A stretch of 64,000 nucleotides of DNA from Bacteroidales bacterium (GTDB lineage: Bacteria; Bacteroidota; Bacteroidia; Bacteroidales; JAIOZK01). The notes under the pieces were generated by a model. The model had not been told where the DNA came from. It did not search any database and saw only the letters and a list, made by a program, of their open reading frames with translations. How positions within the stretch are numbered: the stretch's first letter is position 1; each line of letters begins with the position of its first letter. This document shows positions 47,122-54,177 of this stretch, one piece after another. Made by a program: the position numbers and the translations under genes. The DNA is taken from positions 62,001-126,000 of the forward strand of contig JAIPBS010000006.1 in the NCBI GenBank assembly GCA_021738625.1, read 5' to 3'.

Positions 47122-47313
47122 AGTTTCACTGATCCGTTATATGGGGGTATACAAATCCAAAAGACCTGCTCACTGCGTTCGGTATGGGATTTTTTATTTT
47201 CAAAAACCTTATAATTCCTTATAGGTTTCCTCAAATAAAAAATCCCATCCTTGCGGACAGGTCTTTTGTCTTTGTGATCGCGGCAGGATTCGAACCTGCG
47301 ACCGACGGCTTAG
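47104..47313. repeat. Left 210-bp direct repeat of the island (attL-like)
   Basis: This stretch matches 60091-60300 base for base apart from four substitutions. It ends with 41 bases of the tRNA-Arg 3' half region (47273-47313, up to GACGGCTTAG), after which the sequences diverge: the left side enters the island and the right side continues into the intact tRNA. An 18-base tRNA 3' piece also opens the repeat. Between them lies a long imperfect palindrome (AAAAGACCTG ... CAGGTCTTTT; GGGATTTTTTATTT ... AAATAAAAAATCCC). Confidence 0.88.
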
Positions 47314-47555
47314 TAATATCAATACTTTCAGCGATCATGCTCATCTCTGGTATACACTTTGGTAACTCGGCTTATGCAAAGCTAAAAAATTTCTCAATGA
47401 TTTTAACACCCCAAAAAGGTTCGTTTTTTGGCGGTTCTATTAAGTAAATAATAGAAGCTCCATAATCCGAACCATTTCGCCTCACTTTCACAACTCTGCA
47501 TTATAAGAATATTGACAGAAGTTAAGTTTTCAGCCAACCACGATTGCTTCGTACC

Positions 47556-47987
47556 TCATTTCAGTTGTCTCTTTATTGACTTCAAAACCTTTAACATAAG
47601 TCCATCTTCAAAAGCAGAAACCAACCTGCCGCTGCAAAACCTATCATTTCTTACAATCGCGGTAATTATTTTGCACTTGGTAGGGATATCAATCGTGTCG
47701 TAATTAAAATTTTCATCCCCGACCATTCTTTTACCTTCATCCCAACCACCCCAATTGAAATCAATTATTAACGGCAGATCTTGCACAATTTCCCGGAAAC
47801 GTAAGACTACATCTGATTCATCAAAAGTCGGATAAAGGTAGATAACATCTTCCTCAAGCCCTTCATGCACTGTGCAGAAGCTTGAAGCATTTTCAACTTC
47901 GGGAATTAAATCAAGCAATGGCTGCCAGTCTGCTTTGCTCAGACCGGTAATTCTCTCGTAGTAGTTGTCTTCGGTTAAAATTTCCAT
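47556..47987 (-). CDS. DUF6508 domain protein
   Basis: The 143-residue protein has LLDLIPEVENASSF, then LIIDFNWGGWDEGKRM, and the conserved end TKCKIITAIVRNDRFCSGRL followed by FEDGLMLKVLKSI. This matches DUF6508, a family with unknown function that often lies in defence or mobile regions. It is the first gene inside the left end of the island and stands alone. Confidence 0.75.
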   Translation of the reverse strand: MEILTEDNYYERITGLSKADWQPLLDLIPEVENASSFCTVHEGLEEDVIYLYPTFDESDVVLRFREIVQDLPLIIDFNWGGWDEGKRMVGDENFNYDTIDIPTKCKIITAIVRNDRFCSGRLVSAFEDGLMLKVLKSIKRQLK

Positions 47988-48091
47988 TTCGTATCTGGTT
48001 TGATCAAATATACTCGTTTTGTTTTAATTAGGAGTAACTTTATGGACCGAATATGATCATCCCCGGTACCTGTCAAAGGACTGCACTTTAT

Positions 48092-48106
48092 GTAAGATTC
48101 AGTATA
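48092..48106 (+). repeat. 15-bp copy of the element upstream of the stress operon
   Basis: GTAAGATTCAGTATA is the exact reverse complement of 44312-44326. It lies just upstream of the toxin remnant. Confidence 0.5.
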
Positions 48107-48124
48107 AACATGTATCTTAGCTAA

Positions 48125-48316
48125 ATACTATCAAAATCCAGTGAGGACGATACTGGCGAATGCGAGTTTAAATCAAAGCATCTACGTGTGTATGCCATAC
48201 AAATACCAAACGGAAAACTGGTAATTCTTGGTGGCTATAAGAACAGACAAAAAAAGGATTTAAGAAAGTTTAGGTCAATTAAGAACCAATACCTTGATGA
48301 ACAGGAGGCTAAATGA
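48125..48316 (+). pseudogene. 5'-truncated HigB/RelE-like toxin remnant
   Basis: After a TAA at 48122 the frame is open for 63 codons and ends TGA at 48314, overlapping the HTH gene start by four bases. It has no start codon. The translation contains KHLRVYAIQIPNGKLVILGG and YKNRQKKDLRKFRSIKNQYL, the C-terminal half of HigB/Gp49-like toxins. The overlap with an HTH gene is the usual higBA order. The N-terminal half is missing, so the toxin is presumably inactive. Confidence 0.65.
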
Positions 48317-48660
48317 AAAAATCAGATTTACTTAAAAATAAAGGATACTGGACTTCTAAGATTCAGTTGAAATTATTCAAGGAAATTGATGATTACATGA
48401 AAGAAAACAACCTCAACAGGACACAGTTAGCAAAAAAACTGGGTGTTTCAAAAGGTTATATCACACAAGTACTTAATGGAGACTTCAACCATAGCGTTTC
48501 AAAGTTGGTTGAACTCTCTTTAGCAATTGGCAAAATTCCTGAATTCAAGTTCAAAGACCTTGAATCGGAAATAAACAATGCAGAAGATGGAGCTAGAGTT
48601 TTAAATTGGGAATATACGGTACAACCAGCTCAAAGCAGCAAAGAAAAACAAAAGGAATAA
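48313..48660 (+). CDS. XRE-family HTH protein, probable antitoxin (HigA-like)
   Basis: The 115-residue protein has a Cro/C1-type helix-turn-helix at about residues 25-75 (MKENNLNRTQLAKKLGVSKG, YITQVLNGDF). The upstream overlapping frame is the remnant of a RelE/HigB-type toxin, so this is likely an orphan antitoxin. It may also regulate other island genes, but no operator is evident. An ORF-preceding GGAGG-like sequence (CAGGAGGCT) lies six bases upstream. Confidence 0.8.
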   Translation: MKKSDLLKNKGYWTSKIQLKLFKEIDDYMKENNLNRTQLAKKLGVSKGYITQVLNGDFNHSVSKLVELSLAIGKIPEFKFKDLESEINNAEDGARVLNWEYTVQPAQSSKEKQKE

Positions 48661-48749
48661 CTCAAAAGACTGATCAATATTTCCAATCCGTATGCCCAAA
48701 CGTTAACCGATTCAGCTTTTCCATTCATAGTCTCGCCTGAATATCGAAC

Positions 48750-51700
48750 CTATTCTCTCTCCACAATCTTCTCATATATCTCCCTGGTCAGCACCGGAAA
48801 GATCGTGTCCTGGAACTCATGGTCGTCCATGTAGCGGGTTACGATCTCATCGTTGTCCGACATGCGCTGGATCATGATGGCTTCGATGATCTTTTTGATG
48901 CCCAACTGGAATTTTTCCAGGGAGTTGGCTGTGGCGGTCTGGATGATCTTTTCATTGGCGACTGCCTTTTCTTTGATCTGCTCAAAAAACAAACGGTCTT
49001 CTTCGGTGAAGTTGGTTCCGAATCGTTCGTTCAGCACTTCAATGATCTCCGATAAGGGCTTCTTTTCATCGGTTGCTTTTCCTGTTCCTACATCAGAGGG
49101 GCTTTTTACATTGAAAATCTCTCCATCCTCCAAAGCAATGCTCCGGGTTGCCATATGTTCGGTCCGGTAAAATTGAAGCTTTATCTCATCGTCCGGGTTG
49201 ATAATTTCATCATCCTTTTCATATCCCAGGTAAGGAAGCAGGAACCTGCCATAGCTGTATAACATTTCCATAACAGGATCGGAGAAGGGGAGCAACTGGC
49301 TGATGAATGCATAATAACGCACAAAAGCCGACAGCTTATCCCGGAACAGTTTTTTATCATCTTCTTCCAGCAACCTGTAGCGGTCTTTGGCAGGTTGCAC
49401 ATGCTTGTTCATGCGGGCATGATCCGCCTGTGTTTGCTTCTCGATGGATTTATAAAAGACCTGGGCAAAGGCTTCCACTTCCGACCAGTGATAAACCTGG
49501 AATTTGTCCAGCTCGAATTTGAGTTCTTCCAGCAATGCCGGGTCCGATTCTTCTGCAAGCAAGGTGGTGTCGTAATAAGGCTTAAATGCTATATAAATAT
49601 CTTCATGCTCATTGATAAAATCAAGTACGATAGGCAATTCTTTACCTGGATATGATCTGTTCAGGCGTGAAAGGGTTTGCACTGCCTGCACCCCATCCAG
49701 TCGTTTATCCACATACATGGTGTGAAGTAAGGGTTGATCAAAGCCAGTCTGGTATTTGTTGGCTACCAGCAGGATGTTAAAATCATTGGTTGCGAATTTC
49801 TCCGGCAACTGGGATTCGCTGATATTCTTCCCCGTAACAGGGTCGATATTCATTTTGGGTTCGGTGTATTCGATGCCGTCGTCAGGATTGGTGAGCGAAC
49901 CGCTGAAAGCGACCATCGGGCTTACATTGTGATAATTGTTCTTCTTGATGTACCGCTCGAAAGCCAGCATGTATTTCACAGCCTGCAAGCGTGAATGCGT
50001 TACCAGCATGGCTTTTGCTTTTCCTCTCAACCTTTGGGCTACCTGGGTGCGAAAATGCTCGACAATGATCTCTGTTTTCTGCTGGATATTGACCGGATGC
50101 AAACTCATGAATTTTGCAAAAGCTTTGATGGCTTTCTTCTTGCCGTGCTCAGGATCATCCGCTATGGATTTAACCAGCTTGTAAAATGTTTTAAAGGTGG
50201 TATAGTTTTGCAGCACATCCAGGATAAAGCCTTCCTCGATTGCCTGACGCATGGAGTAAATGTGAAAAGCCTGTTTGTTTTTTCCGAAGAGTTCCAGGGT
50301 TTTCCCTTTGGGTGTGGCTGTGAAAGCAAAGAAGCTCAGGTTTTTTTGGGTTCCGCGGGATTCCATGACCTGGTTCAGGCGATCTTCCCAATCGGTTTCC
50401 ACTTCCTCGCTTTCATTGCCGGTACCTGCTCCAAGGATCTCTTTCAGTTCTCTTGCCGTTTCTCCGGTCTGGCTTGAGTGGGCTTCATCCACAATGACGG
50501 CATAATTCCGTTTTGCAATTTCTTCCTGCCATTCTGTTGCCTGTTTGATGGATTCCTTATCGGGGTCTTCAATGCTGTCTGCCCCGGCAACCCTCAACAG
50601 TCCTTTCAGTACAAATGGGAATTTCTGCAAAGTGGTGATCACGATCTGCGTTCCGTCAACCAAGGCTTCTGCCAGTTGTTTCGAATCTTCATCAATGGGT
50701 TTAACCACGCCCTGGGCATGTTCGATCTGGTAAATGGCATCCTGCAATTGCTTGTCCAGGACTTTCCGGTCGGTGATCACTACAACGCAATCGAATACTT
50801 TTTTATCCTTAGCAGTGTGCAGGCTTGCCAGGCGGTGCGAAAGCCAGGAAATGCTGTTGGTTTTTCCGCTTCCTGCCGAATGCTGGATCAGGTAGTTGTG
50901 TCCGACATTTTCTTCCCTGGCGGCAGAAACAAGCTTCCGGACAGAATCCAACTGGTGGTAGCGTGGAAAAATGACTGTCTCTTTGGTGATTTTCTTAAAA
51001 CCTCCCTTGCCATCGTCAATCTTTTCTTCTTCGGTTAGGATGTACATAAAGTGACCGATGACGTCCAGGAAGCTATCCAGGTGCAAGACTTCTTCCCAGA
51101 AATATGCTGTGCGATGACCGGAAGGATGCTGAGGATTTCCTTTTCCGCATTGGATTTCTCCGGGATGACTTCCACGGTTGAAAGGCAGGAACCTGGTTTT
51201 ATCCCCGTTCAGTCGGGTGGTCATATGCACTTCATCAGGATCGACGGCAAAATGCACCACTGCCCGCTTTTTAAACTGGAACAAAGGAGCACGCCAGTCC
51301 CGGTCGGTTTTGTATTGTTTTACGGCATGTCGCCAGTTCTGACCTGTAACGGGATTCTTGATCTCGCAAGTGGCAACCGGCAAACCGTTGATGCTAAAGA
51401 GCAAATCTATGGTGCTGCCGTCTCCGGGATGACAGGGAACCTGTCTGGTGACGGTAAGCTGATTTTGGTTGTAAAGCTTGATGATTTCAGGGTTCAAACC
51501 ATGGGCAGGCTTGAAGTAAGCCATATCGAAAGTCTTGCCGTAAAACTTGAAGCCATGGCGGAGGATATGCAGGATCCCTTTCAGGTTGAGTTCCTTGATG
51601 AGGGTCTGGATCAGCTTTTCATTGAGTTCGGTACCATGCAGCTTTTGCATTTTTTCATAGGTGCGGGGCTGTGTTGTTTGAAGGAAGTCGATCACCCTGG

Positions 51701-51818
51701 CGGGGAACAGAGCGTTCTTTTGATCCCATTCACCTACTGTACCTTGCTGCCAACCTGATTGATTAACAATGGTTTCTTCAATGTAGCTTTCAAATGTTTT
51801 TTCGGTATGTTTTTTCAT
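48750..51818 (-). CDS. hsdR: Type I restriction endonuclease subunit R
   Basis: The 1022-residue protein is the translocase and nuclease subunit. The N-terminal PD-(D/E)XK nuclease has GDGSTIDLLF (Asp138) and TCEIKNP (Glu152, Lys154). The helicase part has HSAGSGKTNS (Walker A, Lys319), VIVDEAHSSQ (DEAH) and FFAFTATPKGKT, then the second RecA domain with LVANKYQTGFDQP and LSRLNR. A C-terminal helical part would bind HsdM. All motifs look intact. It starts one base after the Abi gene stop, so both are on one transcript, away from hsdMS by a 249-base gap. Confidence 0.96.
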   Translation of the reverse strand: MKKHTEKTFESYIEETIVNQSGWQQGTVGEWDQKNALFPARVIDFLQTTQPRTYEKMQKLHGTELNEKLIQTLIKELNLKGILHILRHGFKFYGKTFDMAYFKPAHGLNPEIIKLYNQNQLTVTRQVPCHPGDGSTIDLLFSINGLPVATCEIKNPVTGQNWRHAVKQYKTDRDWRAPLFQFKKRAVVHFAVDPDEVHMTTRLNGDKTRFLPFNRGSHPGEIQCGKGNPQHPSGHRTAYFWEEVLHLDSFLDVIGHFMYILTEEEKIDDGKGGFKKITKETVIFPRYHQLDSVRKLVSAAREENVGHNYLIQHSAGSGKTNSISWLSHRLASLHTAKDKKVFDCVVVITDRKVLDKQLQDAIYQIEHAQGVVKPIDEDSKQLAEALVDGTQIVITTLQKFPFVLKGLLRVAGADSIEDPDKESIKQATEWQEEIAKRNYAVIVDEAHSSQTGETARELKEILGAGTGNESEEVETDWEDRLNQVMESRGTQKNLSFFAFTATPKGKTLELFGKNKQAFHIYSMRQAIEEGFILDVLQNYTTFKTFYKLVKSIADDPEHGKKKAIKAFAKFMSLHPVNIQQKTEIIVEHFRTQVAQRLRGKAKAMLVTHSRLQAVKYMLAFERYIKKNNYHNVSPMVAFSGSLTNPDDGIEYTEPKMNIDPVTGKNISESQLPEKFATNDFNILLVANKYQTGFDQPLLHTMYVDKRLDGVQAVQTLSRLNRSYPGKELPIVLDFINEHEDIYIAFKPYYDTTLLAEESDPALLEELKFELDKFQVYHWSEVEAFAQVFYKSIEKQTQADHARMNKHVQPAKDRYRLLEEDDKKLFRDKLSAFVRYYAFISQLLPFSDPVMEMLYSYGRFLLPYLGYEKDDEIINPDDEIKLQFYRTEHMATRSIALEDGEIFNVKSPSDVGTGKATDEKKPLSEIIEVLNERFGTNFTEEDRLFFEQIKEKAVANEKIIQTATANSLEKFQLGIKKIIEAIMIQRMSDNDEIVTRYMDDHEFQDTIFPVLTREIYEKIVERE

Positions 51819-51819
51819 A

Positions 51820-52614
51820 TCAGTTCCTGAAATATTTTTGACTGTAATGCATTAGCCCAATGTGCAAGCGCTTTTGATAATATTGATATGTTGGATAGTG
51901 GTCAATCATATTTTGTGCTCTGTTAATTTCCAATGGAATATTGTTGATTTTTCTTGTCCAGCGATCAAAATCAAGGTTTAGGTAACTAAAAAAGTTTTTT
52001 ATCATTCGATAATTGTCTTTTGGTTTGCTCAAACTAAAGATATAATTGCCAGGATTTGCTTCTTCAAAAATAATGGGTTCATTATGATATACCCTATTTC
52101 TTAAATTACGGATAGATATTAAATCCTTATGGATGCCACTCCTGTTTGTACCTTCTGGCAAGCGATAAAATACTTGTATTGGTCGTCCTTGCAACAAACG
52201 GTAATGTGTTTTTTCAAATAATGAAACCCAAAATCCAAGGGTTAAATCAGCAATAATTTTATCTTGTGAAGAATTACGCTCCAATTTCCTCAAGGCTTTA
52301 TTGACACTGCTTTTTAAATAGTCATTGATTTTAATTCTGCCATTCTCTCGATAGGTCAGGGCTGAATCAGACATAAAACCGGATCTTTGATTTCTTAACC
52401 AATTGGGATCGGTAAAGTGATCAATCAATTCTTCGTTTATAGCATTTCGGATAATAACCTCGAATAGCGATAACAAAGGATAAAAAGACTGAGATAAGTT
52501 AAGGTTTACCTGGTACAACTTCAATATCTTCCGTTCATCATTGTTACAAACGAGTTCATATTTATGCAACCTGGCTGCCGATATGTATTTTTTTATTTTG
52601 GAGTAATCCGGCAT
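51820..52614 (-). CDS. Abi_2/AbiF-like abortive infection protein (HEPN RNase)
   Basis: The 264-residue protein starts MPDYSKIKKYISAARLHKYE, followed by LNLSQSFYPLLSLFEVIIRN, the hallmark of Abi_2 (AbiD/AbiF) proteins. Near residue 169 it has IRNLRNRVYHNEP, which contains R172-N173 and H177, the Rx4H motif of HEPN RNases. This is a probable RNA-cutting toxin. AbiF relatives are reported to be held in check by a nearby structured RNA and have been proposed as ancestors of Cas13; that is from memory of the literature. Here a predicted small RNA lies on the opposite strand 150 bases upstream. The gene is followed after one base by hsdR. The frame is open further upstream but has no start codon there. 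Confidence 0.88.
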   Translation of the reverse strand: MPDYSKIKKYISAARLHKYELVCNNDERKILKLYQVNLNLSQSFYPLLSLFEVIIRNAINEELIDHFTDPNWLRNQRSGFMSDSALTYRENGRIKINDYLKSSVNKALRKLERNSSQDKIIADLTLGFWVSLFEKTHYRLLQGRPIQVFYRLPEGTNRSGIHKDLISIRNLRNRVYHNEPIIFEEANPGNYIFSLSKPKDNYRMIKNFFSYLNLDFDRWTRKINNIPLEINRAQNMIDHYPTYQYYQKRLHIGLMHYSQKYFRN

Positions 52615-52657
52615 CGAACGATTTTTATCCCTATTTTGATGATCTTCTATATTGTCA

Positions 52658-52753
52658 CTTACAAAACCTTTTACATTACTGCTTACAAAACTACTTGCAT
52701 TCTTACTTACAAATTTAGTTATACTTTTACTTGCTTTTGTATAACATATGTAT
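52658..52753. repeat. Four degenerate 24-nt tandem repeats between abi and the small RNA
   Basis: Units start at 52658, 52682, 52706 and 52730, exactly 24 bases apart. They begin CTTACAAAAC, CTTACAAAAC, CTTACAAATT and CTTGCTTTTG. Each unit splits further into two 12-base halves of similar character (for example ACTTACAAAACC and TTTTACATTACT). On the minus strand they form the leader of the abi gene. They contain no start codon in the abi frame, so they are likely regulatory or structural rather than coding. Confidence 0.75.
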
Positions 52754-52761
52754 TACATTTG
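52731..52761 (+). promoter_or_regulatory. Promoter of the predicted small RNA
   Basis: TACATTTG at 52754-52761 matches TAnnTTTG, and a TTG at 52731-52733 lies 20 bases upstream in the -33 position. The predicted start is about 52767, just before the folded part. Confidence 0.55.
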
Positions 52762-52766
52762 TACCG

Positions 52767-52850
52767 TGATGCTTAGTAAAGCCTCTTTACCCGAAAGGGT
52801 AAACGTAACTAAGCGAAAGGTTTAAAGCCCCGCTTTTAGCGGGGTTTTTT
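52767..52850 (+). ncRNA. Predicted structured small RNA upstream of the AbiF-like gene
   Basis: An outer stem pairs GCTTAGT (52771-52777) with ACTAAGC (52808-52814). Inside it TTTACCC and GGGTAAA form a hairpin closed by a GAAA tetraloop (52786-52803). The 5' side of the loop, AAAGCC (52778-52783), can pair with GGTTT (52819-52823) outside the stem, giving a pseudoknot with one bulged G. A GC-rich terminator hairpin and T run end the unit. A promoter precedes it. There is no open frame of note. The strand is chosen because the GNRA loop, terminator and promoter all agree. It is a candidate antitoxin or cofactor RNA of the Abi protein. Confidence 0.7.
52827..52850 (+). terminator. Intrinsic terminator of the small RNA
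   Basis: CCCCGC (52828-52833) pairs with GCGGGG (52839-52844) around TTTTA, extended by an A/T base-paired flank, and T6 follows. On the other strand the stem is the same but without a good T run, although it could still slow transcription coming from hsdS. Confidence 0.85.
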
Positions 52851-52863
52851 CTTTTTATATCTG

Positions 52864-54177
52864 TCATTCATCCGTTACCTTTATTTTTCCTGTTACCGCT
52901 GCCGAGATTAAGGCTGTGCGAAATTCTTTGTGTTTCTCAATTGCTATTTCCACCTTATGTATGAGTGATTCAATTACCTTCCTTTTCTTCTGAATATGCT
53001 CCACTATTCTCACTTGCTCATCATATGGAGGTGCAATGATGAAAATCTCTTTTAGCTTTTCTTTAGTCAGATGCCCAATGCTTACCCTGCTTACAATTGC
53101 ATCAAAAAATCCATATTGTCCGAATGCATATAAAAGGAATAGGTAGTAATAAGGATTACCTTGTTCAATGGTAACTTTATTAACAGAATTCTGTATATAA
53201 ACCTCTGATAATTCATCCGACCAGATACAGGTTCTTCCAACTTCGCCCCCTTCACTTACCAATAAATCATTCCTTTTTACTCGATATTTTGATAATTCCG
53301 TAATTGTAAACCACATGTTTTTTATATCAGCAATATTAGGATTGATCCAATCTAAGTTCTGCGCTCGTAAATAAGGCTTCTGCAAACTACCCCCTTTGTC
53401 GGTTGGTGTTAGCATTTTACCAATTACAATCTTCGAAATATACTTCAACTTCTTCACCTCCCAATGCTCCGGCATCTCTCCTAGCCAGTCAATCCCGCTC
53501 TCCTTCATTTTTACATCCGGGTTCAGTCCTTTGGTGACGGCTTTGGTGATCAATGCAGTGCGTTTTTCTTTGAGCAGTTGGATGAGCTTTTGCTTTTTTT
53601 CGATCAGGGCGTCAATGCGGGCGGTTTCTTGGTCGAGGAAATTGGCGATGGATTGTTGTTCATCATATGGTGGTATTGGAATAATGTATTTTCCAAGAAG
53701 ACTTCCTGAAAGTTCCATAAATGTTGAACCCTTACCTAAGGATTGCAAATCGTACTTAGATATTAACAAGAAATAATAGTAAAAATCACTTGAGACATCT
53801 TTCTTAATAGGAACAAGCGACTTACATCCTTGATTTGTGCAGGCTTCTAAATTATTAATTGCAATATGCCCAATCGGTGCACGTGAAGAAATGATGATTG
53901 AGTTTACTGGTACCATTTGAGTTCCACAGCTTCTATAACCTTCCGCAGTGATTCTTCTATGACTTTCATAAATATATTTCTTTTTATTTCTACCTAAATC
54001 ATCGGGTGTCAACCATACTATATCACCATCCCAATATTTTTCATTTCCACTTTGGGGTGTCGAACCGTTATAAATTCTGAATATTCTTTTCAATACAGCA
54101 GCTTTCCAATGGATAGGAATTGTTCCTATCGATTTAACTTCAATCTTAGAATATTTCTTGTAGCTGGGATATTTCAT
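52864..54177 (-). CDS. hsdS: Type I restriction-modification specificity subunit S
   Basis: The 437-residue protein has two target-recognition domains (about 1-150 and 230-370). Each is followed by a helical spacer that starts with a conserved DEQ (PPYDEQQSIANFLDQETARI and PPYDEQVRIVEHIQKKRK). The segment GIDWLGEMPEHWEVKKLKYI opens the second half. It dictates the DNA target, which cannot be read from sequence by eye. The start overlaps hsdM by four bases. The gene ends just past the small RNA terminator on the opposite strand. Confidence 0.95.
   Translation of the reverse strand: MKYPSYKKYSKIEVKSIGTIPIHWKAAVLKRIFRIYNGSTPQSGNEKYWDGDIVWLTPDDLGRNKKKYIYESHRRITAEGYRSCGTQMVPVNSIIISSRAPIGHIAINNLEACTNQGCKSLVPIKKDVSSDFYYYFLLISKYDLQSLGKGSTFMELSGSLLGKYIIPIPPYDEQQSIANFLDQETARIDALIEKKQKLIQLLKEKRTALITKAVTKGLNPDVKMKESGIDWLGEMPEHWEVKKLKYISKIVIGKMLTPTDKGGSLQKPYLRAQNLDWINPNIADIKNMWFTITELSKYRVKRNDLLVSEGGEVGRTCIWSDELSEVYIQNSVNKVTIEQGNPYYYLFLLYAFGQYGFFDAIVSRVSIGHLTKEKLKEIFIIAPPYDEQVRIVEHIQKKRKVIESLIHKVEIAIEKHKEFRTALISAAVTGKIKVTDE

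Noticed and set aside
47273-47313. Second tRNA gene at the left island end
   Set aside because: Only the 3' half of tRNA-Arg is present; acceptor 5' strand, D-arm and anticodon are absent.
47184-47447. 87-codon plus-strand frame across the left repeat
   Set aside because: It reads through palindromic repeat and tRNA-derived sequence and has no protein-like features.
47314-47450. Short minus-strand coding-like stretch next to the left repeat
   Set aside because: It gives about 40 residues with only a GTG start and no recognisable family; too weak to call.
52658-52753. CRISPR-like array
   Set aside because: Units are degenerate and contiguous without distinct spacers, and no cas genes lie nearby.
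52615-52753. N-terminal extension of the AbiF-like protein through the repeats
   Set aside because: The frame is open but has no ATG, GTG or TTG after the upstream TAA, and relatives start at the equivalent of 52614.
52767-52850. Small RNA on the minus strand as part of the abi leader
   Set aside because: Hairpin loops would be less stable, there is no T run after the GC stem, and the promoter elements match only the plus strand.
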